Positions 1-8,302 of a stretch of DNA of 64,000 nt are shown here, in pieces. The notes below the pieces were generated by a model. It saw nothing but the letters and a program-made list of their open reading frames with translations. It did no database searches and was not told where the DNA came from. The stretch is from Mycobacterium ahvazicum (lineage in GTDB: Bacteria; Actinomycetota; Actinomycetes; Mycobacteriales; Mycobacteriaceae), in contig NZ_FXEG02000002.1 in NCBI RefSeq assembly GCF_900176255.2, positions 1 to 64,000 on the forward strand, in the 5' to 3' direction. The translations under genes were made by a program, and so were the position numbers. Positions within the stretch are counted from its first letter, which is position 1; each line of letters begins with the position of its first letter.

Positions 1-133
1 CCGCATGAATGCCCACAACCACACACACACGCCACCTCCACACTCAGTGATTTTATTTTTTTTAATCATCCCACCCACACAGAGCTCACCACACGGAGTC
101 TCTTCGGCAGCGTCAGATGCTTATAAGCCCCTG
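1..133 (+). other. Sequencing-adapter artefact at the contig end
   Basis: Bases 101-133 match the 33-nt Nextera read-1 transposase adapter at about 26 of 33 positions, including the intact stretch TCGGCAGCGTCAGATG. Bases 64-92 align without gaps to the 29-nt Illumina P5 oligo at roughly 18 of 29 positions. The eight bases between them (93-100) sit exactly where an i5 index would. Before P5 there is a T-run and low-complexity C/A-rich sequence, as expected from poor-quality read-through past an adapter. The composition is unlike the GC-rich genome to the right. Bases 134-217 look genomic but show no gene. Confidence 0.88.
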
Positions 134-217
134 GTGGTGAACCGCCGCGATCGCGGGGCCGGCCAGCCTCGTCCTGCCAGATACACAGGCAGGCCGACCC
201 GCACGTAGGGGGGAACC

Positions 218-248
218 CACGCCGGTCTGACGACCTCAGACCGGCGTG
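218..248 (-). terminator. Hairpin downstream of fadE6 (distal)
   Basis: A perfect 13-bp inverted repeat (arms 218-230 and 236-248, CACGCCGGTCTGA and its complement) with a 5-nt loop. It is the second of two hairpins downstream of the leftward fadE6 gene and has no clear U-tract. It probably acts in termination or in mRNA 3' end stability. Confidence 0.6.
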
Positions 249-270
249 GCCCCCAAATCAATAGACGTCC

Positions 271-302
271 ATGCCGAACCGGGACCGGCCCCGGTTCGGC
301 AT
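271..302 (-). terminator. Hairpin downstream of fadE6 (proximal)
   Basis: A perfect 13-bp stem (arms 271-283 and 290-302, ATGCCGAACCGGG and its complement) with a 6-nt loop, starting about 10 bases past the fadE6 stop codon. On the leftward transcript it is the first hairpin after the stop. Such GC-rich stems without a long U-run are typical of mycobacterial terminators. Confidence 0.65.
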
Positions 303-311
303 GGATTTTCT

Positions 312-2486
312 TTACGGGTCGCGCGGCAGGCCCAGCAGCCGCTCGGCGATGATGTTGAGCTGCACCTCCGAGGTGCCGCCGTAGATCGTCGTCGCCCGGC
401 TGGCCAACAGGTACTCGCCCCACTTGCCCGCCAGCTCATCGGGGTCGCCGATCGCACCGTCGGTACCGAACGAGGACACCGCGAATTCGGCGTAGCCCTG
501 GCCCGTGCGCATCGACAACAGCTTGGAGATCGCCGCCGACGGCATCGCGTCACCGCCGGCCAGCGTCAGCAGCGTCGAGCGCAGGTTCAGCACCTTGGCC
601 GCATGCCCTTCGGCGATCAACTGCCCGGCACGGTGCTGGGCGACCTGATCGAAGTGGCCATCGCGGACGAACTCGACGAACTGGGGCAGGGTGGCCAGGA
701 AATTCGCGTCGCTGCTGCCGATCGACACCCGCTCCGCGGTCAGCGTGTTGCGGCTGACCTCCCAGCCGCGGTTGACCTCGCCCAGCACGCACTCGTCGGG
801 GACGAACACATCGTCGATGTAGACGGTGTTGAACATCGCGTTCCCGGTCAGCTCACGCAACGGCTTGACCGTCACGCCTTCGCTGCGCATATCCAGCAGG
901 AAGTAGGTGATGCCGTTGTGCTTGGGCGCCGAGGGGTCCGTCCTGGCCAGCAACGCACCCCACTGCGAGTACTGCGCGGCGGTGGTCCAGATCTTCTGGC
1001 CGGTGATGCGCCAGCCGCCATCGGTCCGCGTTGCCTTGGTGGTCAGCCCGGCCAGGTCCGACCCCGCGCCCGGCTCCGAGAACAGTTGGCACCAGACCAT
1101 CTCGCCGCGCAACGTCGGCGGCAGCAGGCGTTGCTTCTGCTCCTCGGTCCCGAACGCGACGATCGACGGGATGATCCACGCGGCGATGCCGACCTGCGGC
1201 CGTCGGACCCGTCCGGTGGTGAACTCCTGGGCGATGATGACCTGCTCGATCGGGCTGGACGCCCGGCCCCACGGCTTCGGCAGGTACGGCAACACCCAAC
1301 CGCCCTCGGCGAGTGCCACCGTTCGCGTCTCCCGATCCATCGCCTTGAACGCGGCGACCTCGGCGCGGATCTCGTCGCGCAGCTTCTCGGTCTCGGGATC
1401 CAGGTCGATGTCCACCGGGCGCATGCCGGTGGTGGTCGCGGTGTTCACCACCTTCTGCGGGTAGTCCGAGCTGCGGCCGAAGCAGGCGGCCAGCATCAGT
1501 GCGCGGCGGTAGTACACGTTGGTGTCGTGCTCCCAGGTGAAGCCGATACCGCCGTGCACCTGAATGCAGTCCTGCGTGCAGCGCTGGGCTGCCGCGGGCG
1601 CCAGCGTCGCGGCCACGGCGGCGGCGAACTCCACGTCCGGTGAGGCTTCGTCGATTGCGCGCGCCGCGTCCCACACCGCCGCGGTGGCCCGCTCGGTGTC
1701 GGCGATCATCTCGGCGCACTTGTGCTTGATGGCCTGGAACTGGCCGATCGGCCGGCCGAACTGCTCCCGGATCTTGGCGTACTGCGCCGCCGTGTCCGTC
1801 GCCCAGCGGGCCACACCGATCGCCTCGGCCGACAGCAGCGTCGACATCAGCGCGTAGGCGGTCGTCATGGTCAGGGTGCTCAGCAGGGCATCCTCGCCGA
1901 CCTCGACAGCGTCGGCGCGTACGTGAGCAATCGGCCGCAGCGGGTCCAGGCTTTTCACCGGCTCGATCTCGAGCTCCTCGGCGCGCAGCACCACCCACTC
2001 GTCGCCGCTGTCGATCGCCACCGGCAGCACCAACACCGACGCCTGGGCCGCGGCCGGAACCGCGCGGACCTCGCCGCGGATCACCAGCACGTCACCCTTG
2101 CGGGTGGCGGTCAGCCCGGAGTCCAGGGCGTAGGCGGCGATGGCCGCACCCGACGCCAGCTCGGCGAGCACCTTGGCATCCGGGTCGTGCGATGCGATCA
2201 GGGCACTGGCGATCGCCGACGGAACGAACGGCCCGGGCACGGCGCCGTAGCCGAACTCGGCCAGCACAATGGCCAGCTCGAGCAGGCCGAAGCCCTGCCC
2301 GCCGACCGCCTCGGAGAGATGCACACCGGGCAGGCCTTGCTCGGCCGCCGCCTGCCAGTACGGCGGCGGGTTCTCGACCGGCGTCTCCATCGCCGCGTGC
2401 AACACCTCTGACGGCGCGACGCGCGCCACCAGGGACCGCACCGAGTCGGCCAGGTCTTGATGCTCGGAAATTATTGCGATCGGCAC
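312..2486 (-). CDS. fadE6: Acyl-CoA dehydrogenase, double-domain (FadE6-like)
   Basis: A flavin-dependent acyl-CoA dehydrogenase for fatty-acid or sterol-side-chain beta-oxidation in the cytosol. The protein of about 724 residues holds two acyl-CoA dehydrogenase modules in tandem. The first (about residues 1-340) has the N-terminal helical segment with GGQGFGLLELA and a C-terminal CIQVHGGIGFTWEHD. The second (about 360-724) has the FAD/substrate signature WCQLFSEPGAGSDLAG and the C-terminal YGGTSEVQLNIIAERLLG. Length and layout match M. tuberculosis FadE6 (Rv0271c, about 731 aa). I chose the GTG start at 2486 because GGAAGG lies six bases upstream and the product then begins at the conserved PIAII segment. 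An in-frame start up to 2525 is possible. The substrate is unknown. Confidence 0.92.
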   Translation of the reverse strand: MPIAIISEHQDLADSVRSLVARVAPSEVLHAAMETPVENPPPYWQAAAEQGLPGVHLSEAVGGQGFGLLELAIVLAEFGYGAVPGPFVPSAIASALIASHDPDAKVLAELASGAAIAAYALDSGLTATRKGDVLVIRGEVRAVPAAAQASVLVLPVAIDSGDEWVVLRAEELEIEPVKSLDPLRPIAHVRADAVEVGEDALLSTLTMTTAYALMSTLLSAEAIGVARWATDTAAQYAKIREQFGRPIGQFQAIKHKCAEMIADTERATAAVWDAARAIDEASPDVEFAAAVAATLAPAAAQRCTQDCIQVHGGIGFTWEHDTNVYYRRALMLAACFGRSSDYPQKVVNTATTTGMRPVDIDLDPETEKLRDEIRAEVAAFKAMDRETRTVALAEGGWVLPYLPKPWGRASSPIEQVIIAQEFTTGRVRRPQVGIAAWIIPSIVAFGTEEQKQRLLPPTLRGEMVWCQLFSEPGAGSDLAGLTTKATRTDGGWRITGQKIWTTAAQYSQWGALLARTDPSAPKHNGITYFLLDMRSEGVTVKPLRELTGNAMFNTVYIDDVFVPDECVLGEVNRGWEVSRNTLTAERVSIGSSDANFLATLPQFVEFVRDGHFDQVAQHRAGQLIAEGHAAKVLNLRSTLLTLAGGDAMPSAAISKLLSMRTGQGYAEFAVSSFGTDGAIGDPDELAGKWGEYLLASRATTIYGGTSEVQLNIIAERLLGLPRDP

Positions 2487-2537
2487 TGGTCGCCTTCCCA
2501 TGCGTTCGGGGTTCGTTTCGGCCAAGCACTCTTCAAT

Positions 2538-3521
2538 CTAATAACCGGTGGGTTGGTTGACCACAGGGGTCACCACGTGGGCCAGCGGCTCGCCGTCGCG
2601 CAGCCGACGGCAGTTGGCGACGGCCTCGACCAGGTAGCGCCGCATTGTGTCGACGGTGTACCAGGTGACGTGCGGTGTCAGCACGACGTTGTCCAGGCCG
2701 AACAGTGGATTATCGGGCGCGGCCGGCTCAACCTCGAAAACGTCGAGACCGGCGGCGGCCAGCCGCCCGTCGCGCAGCGCGCCGGCCAGCGCGTCCTCGT
2801 CGACGACGGCGCCGCGCGAGGTGTTCACCAGCACCGCGCTGGGCTTCATCAAGGCGATCGCATCCCTGTTGAGCAGATGATGGGTGTCGGGCGTCAACGG
2901 CAGGTGCAGCGAGACGATGTCGCTAGCGGCCAGCAGGTCGGTCAACGGGCGCCAGCCGGGATGTCCGTCGTCGCGGGTGCTGGTGTGCAGTACCTCGGCG
3001 CCCATCGCGCCGACGAAGGCGGCGACGCGCTTGGCGATGTTGCCGTAGCCCACCAGGCCGACGGTGCAGCCACCGATGTCGCGGACCGTCTCGCCCAGGT
3101 CGGGATCGAGCGGCCAGCCACGCCCCTGCCGGGTGGCGCGGTCCAGCTCCGGCAGCCTGCGCAGCGCGGCGAGCATCAACAGCACGGTTCCCTCGGCCAC
3201 CGACGGCGCATTGGCACCGGGCATGTTGGCGACCGCGATGCCGCGGTCGGTCGCGGTCGCCACGTCGATGGTGTTAACCCCGGCCCCGAGCTTGTGCACC
3301 AGCCGCAGCTTCTCCCCGCGTTTCAGGTCTTCGCCTGACAACGGCCGTAGTACATGCCAAATCACTTCGGCTTCGGGCAGCTCGCGGTAGAAGCCGGCGT
3401 CGTCGTCGGCGGCACACCAGCGAATGTCGAGCCAATCTGCTTCGGCTGCAAGGAAATCGAGGACTTTGTCACCGGGAACGAAGTGGGCGAGAACTCTCAG
3501 CGCCACCGCTTGCTGATCCAC
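2538..3521 (-). CDS. D-isomer-specific 2-hydroxyacid dehydrogenase
   Basis: An NAD(P)-dependent dehydrogenase of the phosphoglycerate-dehydrogenase family, interconverting 2-hydroxy acids and 2-keto acids. The Rossmann motif GLVGYGNIAKRVA is visible mid-protein. The catalytic set is also present: the Arg in VNTSRGAVVDEDAL, the Glu in DVFEVEP, and the His in VVLTPHVTWYT. At 327 residues it is full length and lacks a C-terminal ACT domain, so it is unlikely to be biosynthetic SerA. It starts inside the last 25 bases of the upstream hydrolase gene, which suggests translational coupling in a leftward operon tetR-hydrolase-dehydrogenase. The GTG at 3506 is an alternative start. I do not recall a counterpart at this place in M. 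tuberculosis. The substrate is not deducible. Confidence 0.88.
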   Translation of the reverse strand: MDQQAVALRVLAHFVPGDKVLDFLAAEADWLDIRWCAADDDAGFYRELPEAEVIWHVLRPLSGEDLKRGEKLRLVHKLGAGVNTIDVATATDRGIAVANMPGANAPSVAEGTVLLMLAALRRLPELDRATRQGRGWPLDPDLGETVRDIGGCTVGLVGYGNIAKRVAAFVGAMGAEVLHTSTRDDGHPGWRPLTDLLAASDIVSLHLPLTPDTHHLLNRDAIALMKPSAVLVNTSRGAVVDEDALAGALRDGRLAAAGLDVFEVEPAAPDNPLFGLDNVVLTPHVTWYTVDTMRRYLVEAVANCRRLRDGEPLAHVVTPVVNQPTGY

Positions 3522-4630
3522 CTGGCGATGGTATCCGCCTGCTCGCTGCGCGCGCCCGGGGTGGTGAAGTAGTGGTCGCTGTCGAGCGAGACCTGCAGCT
3601 TGTCAGTGCTCGCGAGCGCGTCGTAGATGCGTTGGGCGTCAGACGGAAACACGCCGGTGTCCGCCTCGGCGTTGATCACCAGGGCCGGGCAGGCGACACG
3701 GCGCAGGTGCGGCACGGCCCGGGTCTGCGCTACCCGCAGGCTCCACATGCCCAGCCAGTTACGCAGCGTGCAGGATGCGGCGATACCTTGTGCCGAGCGG
3801 TTGGCCCTGGCCGGCACGCCCGCGTAGCACAGGTTAGGCGGACGCTTGGTCGGCTCGATGGCCGGATCGACCATGCGGGGATCGGCCCAGGTTCGCATCA
3901 CCGAGAACGGCCTATCCGAAAAGCCAGCCGCACGAACACGTTTGAGTTCCGTCTCGGCCCAGTCGGTGATGGCGTGGTTGCGCGCGAGCTGCGCCGAGCG
4001 ATATCGGGTGATGAACTCCGGCGAAAACGGTGGGCCGTTGACCTCGTTGAACAGGTCGAGGTCCGGGTTGGTGGCGACGGGGTCGTTTTCGTCGATGACG
4101 GCGGCGTCCATCCAGGCGGTTAGCACCTCCGGGCGTCCGGGATGCGCCGCGGTGGCGATATAGCCGTCGGCGGGGAGCAACTCGGTCAGCCCGCTCGCCG
4201 GCCGCATGCCGGGCAGCGGGGTCACATTCGGCTCGACGGCCTGTGACTGGTAGGCGGACATCAACGATCCGCCTCCCGAATTGCCGAGCAGTACAACGGC
4301 ATCCACGCCCTGAACCTCGCGTAGCCAGCGCACTCCCACGCCGATGTCGACCAGTGCGTGGTCGAGCAAAAAGTTGGTCTCGAAGCCGCGAAACCGGGTG
4401 TTCCAGCCGAGAAATCCGATACCCCGAATCGCCATGTAGTCGGCGAGATAGTGCTCGGAGAAGTCGATCTGGTAGTGCGTGGCGATCATGGCCACCTTGG
4501 GCTTGCGTCCCACGCCGCGGTGATACAGCCCCTGGCAGGGGTGCCCGCCCGCACCGGCGCGCCCGGCGGTGGGCGATTGGAGGCCGACGAACTCGCGGAC
4601 AACCCCGGCGCTGCCGCTGGTAGGCGTCAA
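3497..4630 (-). CDS. Alpha/beta-hydrolase-fold protein (Rv0272c-like)
   Basis: A 377-residue protein of alpha/beta-hydrolase type, the same length as M. tuberculosis Rv0272c as I recall it. The nucleophile elbow is GNSGGGS, about one third of the way in, after a DIGVGVRWLREVQGVDAVVLL strand-helix stretch. A C-terminal CPALVINAEADTGVFPS strand supplies the acid position, and DSDHYF near the end offers the catalytic His. Translation probably begins at the TTG one base after the TetR stop codon, so the two are co-translated. The long N-terminal stretch before VAMIATHYQ has no clear signal peptide. An esterase, lipase or thioesterase is plausible, but the substrate is unknown. Confidence 0.82.
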   Translation of the reverse strand: MTPTSGSAGVVREFVGLQSPTAGRAGAGGHPCQGLYHRGVGRKPKVAMIATHYQIDFSEHYLADYMAIRGIGFLGWNTRFRGFETNFLLDHALVDIGVGVRWLREVQGVDAVVLLGNSGGGSLMSAYQSQAVEPNVTPLPGMRPASGLTELLPADGYIATAAHPGRPEVLTAWMDAAVIDENDPVATNPDLDLFNEVNGPPFSPEFITRYRSAQLARNHAITDWAETELKRVRAAGFSDRPFSVMRTWADPRMVDPAIEPTKRPPNLCYAGVPARANRSAQGIAASCTLRNWLGMWSLRVAQTRAVPHLRRVACPALVINAEADTGVFPSDAQRIYDALASTDKLQVSLDSDHYFTTPGARSEQADTIARWISKRWR

Positions 4631-4631
4631 T

Positions 4632-5279
4632 TCAGTGGCCTTCCTTCGAGTAGATCGCCCGGTAGTAGATGTTCGCCAGGGTTTGGATGCAGGCCCGGTC
4701 GTGGAGGTCCGCGTCGGTGGTTCGGCTGAGCTGGATGTAGCAGAACTGGTTGAACATCGCGACGATGGCCTCGGCGATCAGCCGCGGATCGTCGCCCGGG
4801 CAATACCCTTCGGTTTGCGCGCGACGGACTGTTTCGGTGATGAAAGAGGTTGGGATCTCACAGATTTCGGACCAGTACTGCGCGAAGTCGTCGTTGACCA
4901 TAGCCAGCTGGGACACGCTGATCACCTCGGCCAGCCGGTTGCGGTAGGTGTACCAGTGCGCCGCGGCCGCCTCGTGGGCGCGTTCGCGGTGGGACAGGCC
5001 ATGTCCGGTGACCGAGCGGGCGCGCTCATTGGCCTCGTCACGAAAGCGCAGCGCCCACTGCCGGACCATCGCCTCTTTGGAGTCGTAGTAGTTGTAGAAG
5101 GAGGCCGGCGAGCGGCCGGCTTCCGCGGCGATGTCGGCAATCGTCGTCGCCAGTATTCCCTTGCGCGCGATGACCGTTCGCGCGGCCGCGTCGATTGCCG
5201 CCTGTGTTCGCCGACCGCGGTGCGTCGGGAATCCGGCCGGCCGGCCGGCCGGGCCGTCGGATGCCGCCGCGATCGACAC
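4632..5279 (-). CDS. TetR-family transcriptional regulator (Rv0273c-like)
   Basis: A 215-residue TetR repressor. The N-terminal helix-turn-helix is clear: TTIADIAAEAGRSPASFYNYY followed by DSKEAMV. The remainder is the variable helical ligand-binding domain. The GTG start is preceded by AGGAAGGA at good spacing. It is divergent from the glyoxalase-like gene, and a palindrome sits between them (5301-5324), so it probably represses both itself and that gene. It heads the leftward hydrolase/dehydrogenase operon. The position matches Rv0273c. The ligand is unknown, possibly an acyl-CoA or hydroxy-acid metabolite given its neighbours. Confidence 0.9.
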   Translation of the reverse strand: MSIAAASDGPAGRPAGFPTHRGRRTQAAIDAAARTVIARKGILATTIADIAAEAGRSPASFYNYYDSKEAMVRQWALRFRDEANERARSVTGHGLSHRERAHEAAAAHWYTYRNRLAEVISVSQLAMVNDDFAQYWSEICEIPTSFITETVRRAQTEGYCPGDDPRLIAEAIVAMFNQFCYIQLSRTTDADLHDRACIQTLANIYYRAIYSKEGH

Positions 5280-5300
5280 TGTATTCCTTCCTGGAGGGAA

Positions 5301-5324
5301 ACTGAATCTGATGTTAGATTCAGT
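5301..5324. promoter_or_regulatory. Palindromic operator between TetR and glyoxalase-like genes
   Basis: A perfect inverted repeat: arms ACTGAATCT (5301-5309) and AGATTCAGT (5316-5324) around a 6-bp spacer. It is AT-richer than its surroundings and lies in the short divergent gap, 22 bases from the TetR start. This is the expected form and place of a TetR operator. Confidence 0.7.
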
Positions 5325-5374
5325 TCTACTGATTGGCCAGGCCCAACGCGCCGGGAATCCAGGGGAGCCGCAAC

Positions 5375-5956
5375 ATGATCAAGCCCGACAACCCCAACAC
5401 CGAATTCGATCTCGGCGGAATCAATCACGTTGCGCTGGTGTGTTCGGACATGGCTCGCACGGTGGACTTCTACAGCAACATCCTTGGCATGCCGCTGATC
5501 AAATCGCTCGATCTACCGGGCGGCGCCGGCCAGCACTTCTTCTTCGATGCCGGCAACGGCGACTGTGTCGCTTTCTTCTGGTTCGCCGACGCACCCGACC
5601 GCGTGCCGGGCGTCTCCTCGCCCGGCGCGATTCCCGGTATCGGCGACATCACCAGCGCGGTCAGCACGATGAACCATCTCGCCTTTCACGTCCCGGCCGA
5701 GAAGTTCGACGCCTACCGGCGGCAGCTCAAGGACAAGGGAGTACGGGTCGGTCCCATACTCAACCACGACGAGAGCGAGATGCAGGTTTCGGCGACGCTG
5801 CATCCCGGCGTCTACGTGCGCTCGTTCTACTTCCAGGACCCTGACGGGATCACGCTGGAGTTTGCTTGCTGGGTCAAGGAATTCGGCGCGAGCGACGCCC
5901 AGGCCGTGCCGAAGACGGCGGCCGACCGGCGACCCCGGGAGCACGCCGTAACCTGA
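5375..5956 (+). CDS. Glyoxalase/bleomycin-resistance-fold (VOC) protein (Rv0274-like)
   Basis: A 193-residue vicinal-oxygen-chelate protein, the same length as Rv0274. Two beta-alpha-beta-beta-beta modules are visible. The first opens with INHVALVCSDMARTVDFYSNILG, whose His is a likely metal ligand, and the second centres on MNHLAFHVP. The C-terminal SFYFQDPDGITLEFACW carries the usual Glu metal ligand. This signature fits extradiol dioxygenases, glyoxalases and fosfomycin-type thiol transferases, so the reaction cannot be fixed. AGGGGAG precedes the ATG. The gene is divergent from the TetR gene with a shared operator, so it is likely the regulated target. Confidence 0.88.
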   Translation: MIKPDNPNTEFDLGGINHVALVCSDMARTVDFYSNILGMPLIKSLDLPGGAGQHFFFDAGNGDCVAFFWFADAPDRVPGVSSPGAIPGIGDITSAVSTMNHLAFHVPAEKFDAYRRQLKDKGVRVGPILNHDESEMQVSATLHPGVYVRSFYFQDPDGITLEFACWVKEFGASDAQAVPKTAADRRPREHAVT

Positions 5957-5989
5957 ACGGCAAAACCGTTTGCCGAGCCGGGGGAGTCG

Positions 5990-6541
5990 ATGATGACGGA
6001 CGGCGTGTTGACCGACGAGCAGATCGCGGCGCTGACGCCCGCACAGCGGCGAGACTTGATCACGCGGCTGGAGGCACCGCTGTCGGAGGTGATCGACCCG
6101 GTGGTGATCGCCCGGATGAGACGTCTGCGGTTGGGCCTGATGATCGGTGGCTCGATCGCGATGATTCCCTGGCTGGCGTATCTCGCGCTGACCCTGCCGG
6201 AAAGTTACGTCGCGCACAACTGGGTACTGACCTGGGTCGGCTTCGACATCCTGTTGGTCGGATTCATGGTGGCGACAGCGGTTTTCGGTTACTTCCGCCG
6301 CCAGGTGTTGCTGTTCGCGGCCTTCACTTCCGGCGTGCTGCTGATCTGCGACGCATGGTTCGACCTGATGACCGCCGGGCCCGACGACATCTGGCTGTCG
6401 GTCGCGACCGCACTGGGCATCGAGGTGCCGTTGGCGATTTTCATGATCCGCGGCGCCCAGCGCATCATGCGGCTCACGATGTTGCGTCTGTGGCTCCTGG
6501 ATCCCGGGATGCGGCTGTGGCAGGTGCCGCTGTTTCCGTGA
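5990..6541 (+). CDS. Small integral membrane protein of unknown function
   Basis: A 183-residue protein with a soluble N-terminus of about 45 residues (LTDEQIAALTPAQRRDLITRLE) followed by four hydrophobic segments at about residues 48-70, 82-103, 108-125 and 135-155, and a basic C-terminus. Related short membrane proteins next to regulators are common in mycobacteria, but I cannot assign a function. It follows the glyoxalase-like gene by 33 bases and may share its transcript. Its last 68 bases overlap the 3' end of the leftward TetR gene in an antisense arrangement. Confidence 0.78.
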   Translation: MMTDGVLTDEQIAALTPAQRRDLITRLEAPLSEVIDPVVIARMRRLRLGLMIGGSIAMIPWLAYLALTLPESYVAHNWVLTWVGFDILLVGFMVATAVFGYFRRQVLLFAAFTSGVLLICDAWFDLMTAGPDDIWLSVATALGIEVPLAIFMIRGAQRIMRLTMLRLWLLDPGMRLWQVPLFP

Positions 6542-7178
6542 CCCCGTAAAGCCGCGGATGGGCGAGTTCGTCGAGCAGCACGGCCAGCTGATCGACGAGT
6601 TGATCGGGATCCAGCACCACGTCGCCGACCAGCCAGGCGCTGATCATCTGCCCGACCCCGCCCACCGCGAAGTGCGCGCCCGCCTTCATGCCGTCGTTTG
6701 CCGGAATCCGTAGCATGTCGCCGCCGTGCTGACCCAGCAGCATCGCGAACAGCGCGGTGGATTCGGCGCGTTTGCGCACGATCACCGCATCGGCGAGCTG
6801 CGTGCTGAACAGCAGCCGTCCGACCCGGGGATCCTCGGCGATGGTCCGCACGATGTTGGCCATGCCCGCGCGGGACTGTTCGGGTATCGGCACCGCCGCG
6901 ACCGCGGCCTGGGTGGTGGCGGCCAGGTCGGCGATCACCGAGTCGAACACCGCGCTGACGAATGCGTCTCTGTCGCTGAAGCTTTCGTAGAAGTAGCGGG
7001 GGGTCAGGCCGGCGCGGCTGCAGACCGCGCGAACGGTCAACACCGAGGCATCGTGGCGGTCGGCGCCCAGCAGGTCCAGGCCGGCGGTCAACAGCCGACC
7101 CCGTCGCTGCGCCAGTCGCCGCGCGGCCTCGACGCCGCCGTAGGGGCGCTCGCGGGGGGTCTGGTCCATGAGCACCAT
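6474..7178 (-). CDS. TetR-family transcriptional regulator (Rv0275c-like)
   Basis: A 234-residue TetR regulator. The helix-turn-helix lies at about residues 35-60 (LTVRAVCSRAGLTPRYFYESF, then SDRDAFVSAVF). It is divergent from the MpaB-type oxygenase gene with about 75 bases between them, an arrangement also seen for Rv0275c/Rv0276. The start was set at the first of two ATGs nine bases apart; neither has a strong ribosome site. The C-terminus overlaps the end of the convergent membrane-protein gene. The effector is unknown. Confidence 0.88.
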   Translation of the reverse strand: MVLMDQTPRERPYGGVEAARRLAQRRGRLLTAGLDLLGADRHDASVLTVRAVCSRAGLTPRYFYESFSDRDAFVSAVFDSVIADLAATTQAAVAAVPIPEQSRAGMANIVRTIAEDPRVGRLLFSTQLADAVIVRKRAESTALFAMLLGQHGGDMLRIPANDGMKAGAHFAVGGVGQMISAWLVGDVVLDPDQLVDQLAVLLDELAHPRLYGVTETAAPATAASRDPGATDATS

Positions 7179-7252
7179 CTTGACACCGGCCCGGTGCGCC
7201 GACAATATCAGGAAACAAGCGTTGTCACATTTAGCGTACGGAGCGGCGGAGG

Positions 7253-8170
7253 GTGTCCCGGATGGCGATTGACGAGACGGTTCAGCAGTCCATCCCGCAC
7301 GTCGAACGCCCGATGTCCGACCCGCCCCGGCCACAGTCGAGGCGACGCAACCGGCTGGTCCCCGACGACTACGCACTGATGGGGGTGGCGCTGCTGGCCG
7401 GTCCGGCCAACGTGATCATGGAGCTGTCGATTCCCGGCGTCGGCCACGGCGTGGCGGAAAGCCGTGTCGAGAGCGGCCGCATCGACCGTCATCCGATCAA
7501 GCGGGCCCGCACCACTTTTACCTACATCGCGGTAGCCAATGGCGGGACCGACGAGCAGAAGGACGCCTACCGGCGCGCGGTCAATCGTTCGCACGCGCAG
7601 GTGTACTCCAGGCCCGGCGACCCGGTGCAGTACAACGCATTCGATCCGGAATTGCAGCTGTGGGTGGCGGCGTGCATCTACAAGGGCGGCATCGACATCT
7701 ATCGCACCTTCATCGGCGAGGTGTCCGAGGAGGACGCCGACCGGCTCTACCGCGACAGCATGTCGCTGGGCACCACCTTGCAGGTGCCGCCGGAGATGTG
7801 GCCGGCGGACCGCGCGGCGTTCGACAAGTACTGGCAGGAGTCGCTGGAAAAGGTGCACATCGACGACACCGTCCGCGAGTTCCTTTATCCGATCGCCGTG
7901 TCCAGGGTGCGCGGTGTGCGCCTGCCGCGGCGGGTGCGGGAGCCGCTGGAGAACTTCAATCTGCTGATCACCACTGGCTTTCTGCCGCAACGGTTTCGCG
8001 ACGAAATGCGGTTGCCGTGGGATGCCGCTAAGCAGCGGCGCTTCGACCGGCTGATGTCGGTCCTGGCGGTGGTGAACCGGATGCTGCCTCGGGTCGTCCG
8101 GGAGTTTCCGTTCAACCTGATGCTGTGGGACCTGGACCGCCGGATCCGGACGGGTCGCCCGTTGGTCTGA
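7253..8170 (+). CDS. MpaB/DUF2236-family oxygenase-like protein (Rv0276-like)
   Basis: A 305-residue protein matching Rv0276 (306 aa) in length and position. It has the pattern of the DUF2236 / latex-clearing MpaB superfamily: an N-terminal GPANVIMELSIPGVGHGVAES segment, an Arg-His pair near IDRHPIKRARTTFTYIAV, and the conserved NRSHAQVYSRPGD and YNAFDPELQLWVAACIYKG stretches. Members characterised elsewhere are haem-b oxygenases acting on hydrophobic substrates. Whether this one oxygenates, and what, is unknown. The GTG start follows a GGAGCGGCGGAG-type ribosome site. It is divergent from a TetR gene. Confidence 0.83.
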   Translation: MSRMAIDETVQQSIPHVERPMSDPPRPQSRRRNRLVPDDYALMGVALLAGPANVIMELSIPGVGHGVAESRVESGRIDRHPIKRARTTFTYIAVANGGTDEQKDAYRRAVNRSHAQVYSRPGDPVQYNAFDPELQLWVAACIYKGGIDIYRTFIGEVSEEDADRLYRDSMSLGTTLQVPPEMWPADRAAFDKYWQESLEKVHIDDTVREFLYPIAVSRVRGVRLPRRVREPLENFNLLITTGFLPQRFRDEMRLPWDAAKQRRFDRLMSVLAVVNRMLPRVVREFPFNLMLWDLDRRIRTGRPLV

Positions 8171-8207
8171 GCGCAGGGCGGCGCGCCGCCGTAACAGGTT
8201 CTGTTGA

Positions 8208-8228
8208 TAACGACAATCATTTTCATTA
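8208..8228. promoter_or_regulatory. Zur box (zinc-uptake-regulator operator)
   Basis: A 10-1-10 imperfect palindrome (TAACGACAAT, C, ATTTTCATTA) with eight of ten pairs complementary. It matches the mycobacterial Zur operator form (core TGAAAA-N-N-TTTTCA) and resembles the second Zur-like site at 11879. It lies 43 bases upstream of a GTG start with a good ribosome site, so it should repress that gene when zinc is sufficient. Confidence 0.72.
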
Positions 8229-8270
8229 CGCTCAGGGCGACCTCATATCTGTCCAGCCCGAGGAGTTGCC

Positions 8271-8302
8271 GTGATGCCAGCTGGCGTTGTCCCAAGGAAG
8301 TA
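8271..8302 (+). pseudogene. First ~10 codons of a Zur-controlled gene, cut by an adapter
   Basis: GAGGAG is spaced five bases before GTG-ATG at 8271/8274, so this is a credible translation start directly after a Zur box. The readable codons give MPAGVVPRK before the adapter at 8303 interrupts the sequence. The peptide is too short to identify and does not resemble a PPE N-terminus. Its real continuation is missing from this assembly, and the PPE tail to the right need not be the same gene. Confidence 0.5.

Noticed and set aside
246..1643. A 465-codon open frame on the + strand
   Set aside because: It lies antisense to fadE6, has an Arg/Gly/His-rich composition typical of GC-rich shadow frames and no motif.
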